NCBI GenBank assembly: GCA_030628225.1
Contig: DAOVRJ010000028.1
Location: 1-15,158 of the forward strand
Direction of reading: 5' to 3'
Source of the DNA: Candidatus Zixiibacteriota bacterium
GTDB taxonomy: Bacteria > SM23-81
DNA: 15,158 nt
The notes under the pieces are model-generated. The model searched no databases, had not been told where the DNA came from, and saw nothing but the letters and a program-made list of their open reading frames with translations. The position numbers were made by a program, and so were the translations under genes. Shown here piece by piece: positions 7,059 through 13,490 of this stretch (the stretch's first letter is position 1; each line of letters begins with the position of its first letter).

Positions 7059-9211
7059 ATTCTTTCGTCCTACTCCCTTTGGCCAATATTCTAATGGCCC
7101 TCCTCCTGTTAGCGGTGGTTATGCGGAGGAATCCAAAGGCGCTTCTCAGCAGGGCCTTTGGATTAGGAGTCCTCTGCATCGCGGTTATCGAATTTGGTCA
7201 CTTCATGTCCCTGGTGGTTTCCGGTGGAGACCGTGTCCTGTTCTGGTTCAAATTCGCTCTAGCCGGGACTTGTTTTCTCCCCGTTACCTGGTCCCTGTTC
7301 AGCTTCCTGTTGCTTCAGCCCGATCCCAAGGCTATCATTCAAAAACGGCTGGGATATTTCCTCCTCCTGCTGATAGCGGGCATTGGCTTTCTGGCCTTAA
7401 TACCCTCGAATCGCTTGATTTATATCCTCCCGGAGGCGAGATCTCTCTGGTTGGGAGCGATGCGTTTTGGAATGCTGGGCCGCTGGTTTCTCATCTATCT
7501 TCTCCTCTCTGTGGTCATCATGCTCGTTTTCCTGGAGAACACCTACCGCAACACACACCAGAGAGGAGGACGCTATGCCCTCTACGGGCTCATAGGAAGC
7601 CTTTTCTACGCCATCTTTTTGTTCAGTCAGGGCTTGCTGTATTCTCGAATTCCGTCAGCGGTTTTTCTTGTGGGTTCGGCTGTCATCTTTGCGGCGGGAT
7701 TGTTCTTTGCATACGACATCGTCCGCTACCAACTGCTTCAGGTGGACATTTACGTGGGCAGAGGAGCCGTCTACTCCTCGGTGATTTTGCTGCTTGTGGG
7801 AGCTTATCTCATTCTCATGGGGTTAGTGGGCAAGCTGGTCAGGGTTATGGGCGGCAATCTGAATCTGTTGTTCACTATTCTAGCCGCCTTAGTGATGTTC
7901 TTTCTGCTTTTAGCTCTGCTGGTTTCAGGGTCGTTGAAGAAAAGGCTTAAGTCTTTTATCGACAGGAACTTCTATAGAGGAAGATATGATTATCGTGAGC
8001 AGTGGCTTCGGTTTAGCGAGGAGATGTCCAGCCTGTTGAGTTTGCAGGAGCTTCTGCCCAGGTTTCTGCATATGGTTATGGAAACTCTGGATGTGCACAA
8101 GGCCGGCATTTTATTGCCCGGAGGCTCCCAGGGAGATTTTCTGCAGGCCGAGGCTGAGGACCTTCCTGATGAGGAGCTCTGTATCCCTGAAAAGAGCGAG
8201 TTTTTGGACTGGCTATTCGTCTTGGGCAAGCCTGTTCTATTAGAAGACAGCCGATTTAACGAGAACATAGCGCAGCAGGTTTTGTTTCAGCGAAATCGCC
8301 TTCAAAACCTCGGGCTGGTCGCATTGGTTCCTTTGATCACCAAGAGAAAGCTGGTGGGTTTGTTGGTTCTTGGATCAGCAGCCTCTGGAGATTCCTTCTC
8401 CAGTGTGGACATGGAGCTTCTGGAAACTATTGGCAATCATCTCTCCATGGCCATCTTGAACGCCAAGCTGAGCGAAGAGTTGGTCTTGTCTAAGGAGCTG
8501 GAGTTCATCCACAAGATCTCCTCCTTTGTTGTACACGATCTGAAGAATTTGATTTCCACTTTATCTATGATGCTTCAGAACGCCGCTGACAACATGGATA
8601 AACCCGAGTTTCGAGAAAACATGCTGGTCACTATCAGCGGGACTGTTGAGAAGATAAAGGGCTTGATGAATAAAATCACAACTATGCCTACGGATTTTCA
8701 ACTGGACTTTCAGCCACAGGGCCTGAACAGCATCATTAAAGAGATTGTCTCCAAGATCAAGATAGACCAGATGGCGCACATTCAATATGTGGAGGATCTT
8801 CGCCCCCTGCCTGATACCAGCGTGGACCGGGAATATGTGGAGCGTATTCTGATGAATCTTGTCGTCAACGCATTGGAGGCTATGCACCAGGAGGGTACCC
8901 TGCGAATATCGACACGGTTTGTGGAAGATGGAACAGAGCTGCCAGCCGACGAGAAAAGTGCTGGAAGGGCCTCGAAATTAGTGGAGATTGAAGTGGCCGA
9001 TTCGGGAGCGGGAATGAGTAAGGAGTTCATCAAACACAGGCTCTTCAAGCTTTTTCAAACCACAAAGAAAAAAGGTCTGGGCATCGGCCTCTACCAATGC
9101 AAGGAGGCTGTGGAGGCTCATGGGGGCAGTATTGAGGTGAAAAGCAGAGAGGGTGAGGGCACCGTTTTTATGGTCCGATTACCCATTGTCCATTCAATAA
9201 TTGACCTCTAA
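7055..9211 (+). CDS. prsK: PrsK-like membrane sensor histidine kinase
   Basis: 718 residues. The N-terminal 290 or so residues hold seven to eight membrane segments. A juxtamembrane stretch with LKKRLKSFIDRNFYRGRYDYREQW follows, then a GAF-like domain at about 335-475 (VHKAGILLPGG, then LVPLITKRKLVGLLVLGS). The kinase core has the phosphoacceptor His494 in FVVHDLKNLISTLS, the N box Asn605 (NLVVNALEAM), the G1 box Asp649 (VADSGAGMS) and the G2 box near 674 (KKGLGIGLY). The HDLKN box with an LS.ML.NA continuation, the multi-helix N-terminus and the GAF domain are the architecture of the PEP-CTERM system kinase PrsK. All catalytic residues expected of an active kinase are present. It is translationally coupled to the TPR gene (ATGA overlap) and lies 18 bases before its probable partner. 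The signal is unknown. Family membership is strongly suggested; the exact symbol is less sure. Confidence 0.88.
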   Translation: MNSFVLLPLANILMALLLLAVVMRRNPKALLSRAFGLGVLCIAVIEFGHFMSLVVSGGDRVLFWFKFALAGTCFLPVTWSLFSFLLLQPDPKAIIQKRLGYFLLLLIAGIGFLALIPSNRLIYILPEARSLWLGAMRFGMLGRWFLIYLLLSVVIMLVFLENTYRNTHQRGGRYALYGLIGSLFYAIFLFSQGLLYSRIPSAVFLVGSAVIFAAGLFFAYDIVRYQLLQVDIYVGRGAVYSSVILLLVGAYLILMGLVGKLVRVMGGNLNLLFTILAALVMFFLLLALLVSGSLKKRLKSFIDRNFYRGRYDYREQWLRFSEEMSSLLSLQELLPRFLHMVMETLDVHKAGILLPGGSQGDFLQAEAEDLPDEELCIPEKSEFLDWLFVLGKPVLLEDSRFNENIAQQVLFQRNRLQNLGLVALVPLITKRKLVGLLVLGSAASGDSFSSVDMELLETIGNHLSMAILNAKLSEELVLSKELEFIHKISSFVVHDLKNLISTLSMMLQNAADNMDKPEFRENMLVTISGTVEKIKGLMNKITTMPTDFQLDFQPQGLNSIIKEIVSKIKIDQMAHIQYVEDLRPLPDTSVDREYVERILMNLVVNALEAMHQEGTLRISTRFVEDGTELPADEKSAGRASKLVEIEVADSGAGMSKEFIKHRLFKLFQTTKKKGLGIGLYQCKEAVEAHGGSIEVKSREGEGTVFMVRLPIVHSIIDL

Positions 9212-9229
9212 ATCTCCAGATAGGAGGGG

Positions 9230-10597
9230 ATGAAAATAAAGAAGGGCAGAGTTCTTGTTGTTGACGATGACCAGGGGATCCGCGACCAGTTGATGTGGGC
9301 CCTGAAAGACAGTTACGAGGTGCTCTTGGCTGAGGACGGTCCCTCAGCTATGGAGATAATCCGGGAGCAAAAACCTCAAGTTATTGCTCTGGATATCAGT
9401 CTTTCCCCCTTTGCGCAGAATGAAGAGGGTTTTGAGGTGCTCCGCAAGATCATGGAACTCGATCCCAAGTCGAAGGTGATCATGATCACGGGCAACGAGA
9501 CCAAACACCTGGCCCTGAAGGCCATTAAGATGGGGGCCTATGATTATTTCACCAAACCCATTGATCTCCAGGAAATAAAGGTTATTATCAACCGGGCTAT
9601 TTATATTGGGAAGCTGGAGCAAGAAAACGAGCTCCTTTTAGAGAAGTTACAGGCGGAGCGCAGGTTTCACGATATTATCGGTAGCTGCCCTCAGATGATG
9701 AAAGTTTTCGATATCATCGGTCGAGTGGCCACTACCAATGCTACGGTCCTCATCTATGGACAAAGTGGGACGGGCAAAGAGTTGGTGGCCAAGGCCATTC
9801 ATCGACAGAGTCTACGGAAGGGAAAGTCTTTTATGCCCATCAACTGCGGAGCGATCCCGGAGAACCTGCTGGAGAGCGAGCTTTTTGGCTACGAGAAGGG
9901 CGCGTTTACCGGGGCAGTGGGGCGCCGGAAGGGTAAGTTTGAATTGGCCAATGGGGGGACCATTTTTCTGGACGAGATTGCCGAGCTCAGCCTGGCCCTG
10001 CAGGTGAAAATCCTGCGGTTTTTGCAAGAGAGGGAGATTGAGCGAGTGGGTGGGCGGGAGGCTATTGAGTTAGATGTGCGCATTCTTGCCGCCACCAATA
10101 AGGATCTGCAGCAGGCGATGGAAAAGGGCGTTTTCCGCGAGGACCTGTTTTATCGCTTAAGCGTGGTTTCCATTGCTCTGCCTACTCTGCGAGAGCGAGG
10201 TGACGACATCACACTGTTGGCAAACTCATTCCTCAACCAGTATAATAAGGAATACGGAAAAAACATCAAAGCCTTCAGTGCCGGGGCTCTTCAAGAGTTG
10301 CAGACTTACGAATGGCCGGGCAACGTGCGGGAGCTGGAGAACAAGGTGAAACGAGCCGTGATTATGACCAGAAGCAATCTGGTGACCCCCGAGGATCTGG
10401 ACCTGCAACTTTCGGAGAAGAGTGGGAAATTGACTTTGCGGCAGGCCAAAGACAGGTTAGAGAAGAAGCTTATCCGGGAGGCACTCATTAAAAATCGAGC
10501 GAATATCTCTCGATCAGCCCGGGAGCTGGATGTAAGCCGGGCCACTTTGTACGATATGCTGGAAAAACATCAAATCGGCAAGGAAGATTTCTCTTAA
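9230..10597 (+). CDS. prsR: PrsR-like sigma-54-dependent response regulator
   Basis: 455 residues in three parts. Receiver, about 5-125: DDD near 13-15, phosphoacceptor Asp55 (IALDISLSP), Thr87 and Lys109 (FTKPID); after Asp55 there is a longer loop (SLSPFAQNEEGFEVL) than in typical receivers, a trait I associate with PrsR. AAA+ domain, about 145-385: Walker A GQSGTGKE at 177-184, the sigma-54 contact loop GAFTGA at 224-229, Walker B TIFLDE with Asp248/Glu249, and the arginine-finger region FREDLFYRLSV. C-terminal Fis-type helix-turn-helix, about 420-450 (NISRSARELDVSRATLYDML). All parts needed for phosphorylation-dependent activation of sigma-54 RNA polymerase are intact. AGGAGGGG touches the ATG, a short but workable spacing. 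Two sigma-54 promoters in the next 2.4 kb are the obvious candidate targets. Confidence 0.93.
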   Translation: MKIKKGRVLVVDDDQGIRDQLMWALKDSYEVLLAEDGPSAMEIIREQKPQVIALDISLSPFAQNEEGFEVLRKIMELDPKSKVIMITGNETKHLALKAIKMGAYDYFTKPIDLQEIKVIINRAIYIGKLEQENELLLEKLQAERRFHDIIGSCPQMMKVFDIIGRVATTNATVLIYGQSGTGKELVAKAIHRQSLRKGKSFMPINCGAIPENLLESELFGYEKGAFTGAVGRRKGKFELANGGTIFLDEIAELSLALQVKILRFLQEREIERVGGREAIELDVRILAATNKDLQQAMEKGVFREDLFYRLSVVSIALPTLRERGDDITLLANSFLNQYNKEYGKNIKAFSAGALQELQTYEWPGNVRELENKVKRAVIMTRSNLVTPEDLDLQLSEKSGKLTLRQAKDRLEKKLIREALIKNRANISRSARELDVSRATLYDMLEKHQIGKEDFS

Positions 10598-10819
10598 CGG
10601 TTCTTGTCGGATTCTTATACAGGTAATAACAGTCAATAGTCAAGCGTGTTATCAGAAATGACTCCTTTGAGTCTGTCGAGATTTTTGACACTTTTTTCCC
10701 ACAAAGAGGTTTTTAGGGATACAGAGCTGAGGATTGATGGGCAAGTTCATCAAGATAGATTTTTGTATTGTCGGGTGTTAGCCGGAAAAGCGTTTTGTAA
10801 AAACCTTTCCCCTAAGAAG
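10598..10819 (+). promoter_or_regulatory. Probable activator-binding region upstream of the sigma-54 promoter
   Basis: AT-rich, non-coding stretch between the activator gene and its neighbouring sigma-54 promoter; I see no convincing gene. It holds a 6-base inverted repeat ATAACA (10626-10631) / TGTTAT (10647-10652), two copies of TTGTCGG (10604-10610 and 10768-10774), and a TGTC/GACA pair around 10674-10690. Any of these could be PrsR sites; enhancer proteins usually bind 80-200 bases upstream. No terminator follows the activator gene, so read-through into the next gene is possible. Confidence 0.4.
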
Positions 10820-10836
10820 TTGGCATAGAGTTTGCC
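10820..10836 (+). promoter_or_regulatory. Sigma-54 (-24/-12) promoter
   Basis: The sequence TTGGCATAGAGTTTGCC fits the sigma-54 pattern TTGGCACG-N4-TTGCW. The invariant GG is at 10822-10823 and GC at 10834-10835, with exactly 10 bases between them. Mismatches fall only at weakly conserved places (TA for CG, final C). Transcription would begin about 12 bases after the GC, near 10847, and run into the degenerate GGDEF gene at 10986. The gene just upstream encodes a sigma-54 activator. Confidence 0.8.
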
Positions 10837-10941
10837 GAATAAATTTTGGGGGTTTTTACCTAAATTGTCAGCAGCGGATGATCTCCCTGCGAAGCGAAGA
10901 AAGTAATTTACCTCCACATTTCTCGATCTGCCTTGTTCTTG

Positions 10942-10977
10942 GGAGGAAGGGATGCTTTTCCTCCAGGATGGAGGTGA
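10942..10977 (+). promoter_or_regulatory. Leader RNA with mutually exclusive hairpins over the Shine-Dalgarno sequence
   Basis: GGAGGAA (10942-10948) pairs perfectly with TTCCTCC (10958-10964, 9-base loop). The same CCTCC (10960-10964) also pairs perfectly with GGAGG (10970-10974, 5-base loop), the core of the ideal ribosome binding site GGAGGTGA (10970-10977) that lies 8 bases before ATG 10986. Only one stem can form at a time: the first frees the binding site, the second hides it. This is the layout of an on/off translational switch; whether it switches is untested, and purine-rich sites next to pyrimidine runs can arise by chance. Confidence 0.45.
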
Positions 10978-10985
10978 GTTTTTAG

Positions 10986-11585
10986 ATGGAGCGTGAGGGG
11001 TTGCCAATGGAGTTATCCGGGGATAGCAGTCAGGAGTTCGCGGTGGAACTCGGTAAAGTGAAGTTGAAAAACGAGGTCTTGAGACAGCGAATCGCCTTCT
11101 TGGAGAAGATGACCGAATTCGACGAGGCAACACATTTTCTTTCTCAGAGTTACTTTGAGAGAAGATTTACTCAGGAGCTACGCAGAGCCGAGCGTTACTG
11201 TGAGTTTTTATCTCTGGTTTTACTTGATACCAGCTCTGTACTGTCAGGACAGAGTTCTAAGATGAAGGTTAAGGTGCTCGAAGGCTTGGGCAATCTCATT
11301 GGAGACACTATCCGGGCGACGGACATTCTTACGTCCCTGGGCAAAGGCCGCCTGGTTTTACTTCTTACCGAGACACCTAAGGAGGGCGCTTTGCGCCTGG
11401 CGAAACGGCTGAGCGAGAAAATCGCCAGGACCACATTGCCAGAAGAGTTGAAATTATTAAAAGATGGGGTTGTTAACATCGGCATCGCCTCCTTTCCTGA
11501 GGATGGGGGTGATCGGGAGGACCTCCTTCAGGTGGCCAGTTCACCTCTGAATAGCGAATTGTCTGTTATGCCGAGCATTGACTGA
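10986..11585 (+). CDS. Degenerate GGDEF-domain protein, predicted c-di-GMP effector
   Basis: 199 residues, cytoplasmic. ATG 10986 is 8 bases after a perfect GGAGGTGA. A short coiled coil at about 15-42 (VELGKVKLKNEVLRQRIAFL) leads into a GGDEF fold. DEATHFLSQSYFERRF replaces the usual D.LTGL.NRR.F, and RAERY...FLSLVLLD keeps the strand-1 pattern. The active-site loop GG(D/E)EF is GKGRL (119-123), so cyclase activity is not expected. The inhibitory-site motif RxxD is kept as RATD (110-113) at exactly the canonical spacing from that loop, which suggests c-di-GMP binding without synthesis. The tail (GIASFPEDGGDREDLL) matches the end of the domain, but the protein stops soon after; no output domain is attached. 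It is likely driven by the sigma-54 promoter at 10820 and closed by the terminator at 11632, hence a one-gene unit. Confidence 0.85.
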   Translation: MEREGLPMELSGDSSQEFAVELGKVKLKNEVLRQRIAFLEKMTEFDEATHFLSQSYFERRFTQELRRAERYCEFLSLVLLDTSSVLSGQSSKMKVKVLEGLGNLIGDTIRATDILTSLGKGRLVLLLTETPKEGALRLAKRLSEKIARTTLPEELKLLKDGVVNIGIASFPEDGGDREDLLQVASSPLNSELSVMPSID

Positions 11586-11631
11586 GTGTTGTTTGATTTG
11601 TACCATTCAACTTGATGTCCAGGTCGGTTTT

Positions 11632-11659
11632 AAAAGGGGAAAACACTCCCCCTTTTTTT
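11632..11659 (+). terminator. Rho-independent terminator
   Basis: AAAAGGGG (11632-11639) pairs with CCCCTTTT (11649-11656) across a 9-base loop, and the T-run goes on to 11659 (seven T in all). It lies 46 bases after the degenerate GGDEF gene and isolates it from the lipid kinase downstream. Confidence 0.9.
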
Positions 11660-11708
11660 ATTTAAGTCAAAAGAGAGCGGGTAGAGGTGAGAGGAGATGT
11701 TTTTTGGG

Positions 11709-11739
11709 TTGACTTTTTGGCAAAATTGTATTAGATATT
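11709..11739 (+). promoter_or_regulatory. Possible sigma-70 promoter for the lipid kinase
   Basis: TTGACT (11709-11714, 5 of 6 to the -35 box) is followed by an AT-rich stretch with GATATT (11734-11739, 4 of 6) after 19 bases; no better-spaced -10 exists. A promoter is expected here because a terminator lies just upstream, but the match is weak. Confidence 0.3.
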
Positions 11740-11758
11740 TAAAATATGCCAGGTTTCT

Positions 11759-11774
11759 GGGGTCAGCTGACCCC
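11759..11774 (+). promoter_or_regulatory. Perfect 16-base palindrome, candidate operator
   Basis: GGGGTCAGCTGACCCC is fully self-complementary with no spacer, typical of a site for a symmetric dimeric regulator. It lies just downstream of the candidate promoter and about 50 bases before the lipid kinase start, where a bound repressor would block transcription. The regulator is not in view. Confidence 0.45.
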
Positions 11775-11825
11775 GGGCATGACTCCGAGTTCTGAGAAAA
11801 TCGCCGGGACTTTCATTTGGAGGCG

Positions 11826-12767
11826 ATGGACGGTGTTTTTCCAGTCGAGGATACCTTGAAGATCAGGATAGTTGTCAATCCTATATCTGGCCAAGGCAGG
11901 CGCCCACAGGATGATATAGTTGAGTTGGAGAGAATCTTCGCCGATTATGGTATTAAATCCCAGGTGATCTGTCTGCAGATGAGGCGGCAGGCCACCCTCC
12001 TGGCCAGGGAGGCTGTAGCAGAGGGTTTCGATATGGTGGTCGCTGTTGGGGGAGATGGCACGATCAACGAGGTGGTCTGCGGGTTGGTGAACAGCGGCGT
12101 GCCGCTGGGAATCGTGCCCGCCGGCTCGGGAAATGGTCTGGCACGGGCATTCGGTATTCCCCTTAAGATGCGACAGGCCTGTAGGACGATCATTCAAGGG
12201 CGGACGCGAGAGGTGGATGTGGGCAAGATGAATGATCGATTTTTTTTGGGTGTCGCTGGCATTGGCTACGACGCTCTGGTAAGCAAACTTTTCGAAAATA
12301 GGTGGGGGAGGCGTCGGGGTTTGTTGGCATATTTTCACACGGCCTTCAGGGCTTTTCTTCAATACAAAGCCATACCAGTCCGTTTGCAGCTTGGCGACCG
12401 CAACTTGGAAGTGGTTCCACTACTGGTCACTGTCGCCAACACAGTTCAGTTCGGCGGTGGGGCAGTTATCGCCCCTCAGGCCAAGCCCGACGACGGGCTG
12501 TTTGACGTCTGCATCATTCGCGATCTCTCCTTTCTGCAAGCCCTATTCCATTGGCCCAAACTTTTCACGGGTCGCATCGATCTGATGTCTCAGTGGAGCG
12601 TGTATCAAACCGATTCCCTGGAGATCTCCTCGGACTTGACCGTGCCCGTTCATGTGGATGGTGAGTATGTTGGAGAAAGTACCCATCTGCGGGTTACTTT
12701 GCTACCTAGTGCTCTGCGCATCCGCGTTCCCGGGGATACCGGTGCCTCAAAGCCTGAGCTCAGTTGA
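11826..12767 (+). CDS. Diacylglycerol kinase-family lipid kinase (YegS/BmrU type)
   Basis: Predicted to phosphorylate a membrane lipid such as diacylglycerol or a sphingoid-like lipid with ATP. Counting from ATG 11826: IRIVVNPISGQGRR near 12-25 (phosphate-binding start of the fold), the nucleotide motif VVAVGGDGTINEVVCGL with GGDGT at 75-79, GIVPAGSGNGLARAFGIP near 96-113, then GVAGIGYDALV and the C-terminal beta-sandwich with VANTVQFGGGAVIAPQAKPDDGLFDV. The length of about 313 residues is normal for the family. The start is ambiguous: GGAGG lies only 2 bases before ATG 11826; TTG 11817 has only a weak GGGAC, and TTG 11856, behind GAGGA, would begin right at the conserved fold. It follows a terminator and so forms its own unit. 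Substrate cannot be read from sequence; recycling of diacylglycerol or making a lipid for the envelope are possible. Confidence 0.92.
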   Translation: MDGVFPVEDTLKIRIVVNPISGQGRRPQDDIVELERIFADYGIKSQVICLQMRRQATLLAREAVAEGFDMVVAVGGDGTINEVVCGLVNSGVPLGIVPAGSGNGLARAFGIPLKMRQACRTIIQGRTREVDVGKMNDRFFLGVAGIGYDALVSKLFENRWGRRRGLLAYFHTAFRAFLQYKAIPVRLQLGDRNLEVVPLLVTVANTVQFGGGAVIAPQAKPDDGLFDVCIIRDLSFLQALFHWPKLFTGRIDLMSQWSVYQTDSLEISSDLTVPVHVDGEYVGESTHLRVTLLPSALRIRVPGDTGASKPELS

Positions 12768-12990
12768 GCTTCTGTTCCTGCTCAGGAGGAGGGTGACATT
12801 CCCGAAACACTGGGGAAAATATGTTGCTTTGTCCCGTCGATGTGCAGGCAGGGGAGCATTTTTTTCTCCTGCATGCTCCATTGAGTGGGTGTGGGTCCGC
12901 GGCTCTGTTCGTCTATGCAATTCTTGAATTCATTGGGAAAAATTGAGTTATATAAGTTAAGGCTGAGCTGCAGCCAGGAAATTGAATCTG
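12768..12990 (+). other. Non-coding stretch with overlapping inverted repeats after the lipid kinase
   Basis: No supported gene. Inverted repeats: TTCCC/GGGAA around 12801-12820; TGCAGG (12843-12848) / CCTGCA (12868-12873); GGAGCAT (12853-12859) / ATGCTCC (12873-12879), overlapping the previous one so that only one can form; and GGCTG (12961-12965) / CAGCC (12971-12975) just upstream of the sigma-54 promoter. A run of eight T at 12859-12866 lies inside the loops, so this is not a textbook terminator, although a weak bulged stem before that T-run could end the lipid kinase transcript. The last repeat could be an activator site. Confidence 0.4.
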
Positions 12991-13007
12991 TCGGCATGGG
13001 TTTTGCT
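12991..13007 (+). promoter_or_regulatory. Second sigma-54 (-24/-12) promoter
   Basis: TCGGCATGGGTTTTGCT keeps the invariant GG (12993-12994) and GC (13005-13006) at the correct 10-base separation, with a perfect TTGCT -12 element and G at the eighth place; the C at place 2 and T at place 7 deviate. Transcription would start near 13018. No gene begins close by, so it probably serves the secreted C25-type gene at 13491 through a long leader, or a small RNA. Confidence 0.7.
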
Positions 13008-13090
13008 CCAATTTGAGCCAGACGTTCCTTGGCAGGCACTCCTCTGTAAGGGTTGGGCAAGATTTCTCACCAAATCGAGGAGTTTTAGCC

Positions 13091-13120
13091 TTGACAATTA
13101 AAGACCGAATATGTTATATT
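13091..13120 (+). promoter_or_regulatory. Strong sigma-70 promoter with extended -10
   Basis: A perfect -35 TTGACA (13091-13096), an 18-base spacer, and TATATT (13115-13120, 5 of 6) preceded by TGT, which gives the extended -10 pattern TGN. Transcription would begin near 13127. It lies about 100 bases after the sigma-54 promoter and on the same strand, so the two form a tandem pair for the gene at 13491. Confidence 0.65.
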
Positions 13121-13490
13121 GAAATAAACGCATCCGGTGTATCACATCAGGGGATAAGTTTCGTTTTTTCTAACCGTTCGAGAAGGAGGAGCCTAGAGAA
13201 AAAGGTTCGCTAACGGGTTTGGGAAAATACAATCGACATCCTTAGAAGAGTTCCTTTTCTTGCTTCATTTAGCCGGGACTAACAAGGATGATGAACAGCG
13301 ACCGTCGGAATGAGGACCTCACCCCGCCATTGGCTTTTTCTCCTCCGGAGAGCAAGGCGTAGATTTTGGGGGATGATGGTGTGGTGAGACCAAGGCTCCG
13401 GCGGTATTTTATTTGCTCTTTCCGGGCTCACAAAGCGAGTACCAGAGCGCGGAGGATGATCTAGGATCTCAAGAAGATGGAGAAGCGAAT
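13121..13490 (+). other. Long untranslated leader before the C25-type gene
   Basis: About 365 bases with no supported gene. A strong ribosome-binding-like AAGGAGGA at 13183-13190 has no start codon at a usable distance, which is odd. TCTCC/GGAGA (13339-13343 / 13347-13351) forms a tight hairpin, and CCGGAG/CTCCGG copies recur near 13346 and 13396. I checked by eye for riboswitch cores (GEMM c-di-GMP, cobalamin) and saw none. A short reading frame 13288-13362 lacks a proper ribosome binding site. Confidence 0.35.

Noticed and set aside
7270-7950. 226-codon frame on the + strand inside the kinase gene.
   Set aside because: It is a shadow frame of the membrane-helix region; the kinase frame carries all recognisable domains.
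10646-10828. 60-codon frame between the activator and the degenerate GGDEF gene.
   Set aside because: No ribosome binding site, and it overlaps the sigma-54 promoter; composition is that of AT-rich intergenic DNA.
11763-12362. 199-codon frame on the - strand opposite the lipid kinase.
   Set aside because: Shadow of the lipid kinase, which carries GGDGT and the other family motifs on the + strand.
13013-13213. 66-codon frame (TTG start) just after the second sigma-54 promoter.
   Set aside because: No ribosome binding site, protein-unlike composition, and it runs through the strong sigma-70 promoter at 13091-13120.
13288-13362. 24-residue frame (MMNSDRRNEDL...) in the leader of the C25-type gene.
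   Set aside because: The only purine run (AAGG) touches the ATG, too close to serve; length is within chance. Kept only as a note in the leader entry.
13321-13450. Possible c-di-GMP (GEMM) riboswitch, prompted by CTCCGG, CCGGGCTCAC and the c-di-GMP link of the locus.
   Set aside because: The conserved core blocks of GEMM-I and the expected tetraloop-receptor arrangement are not recognisable by eye.
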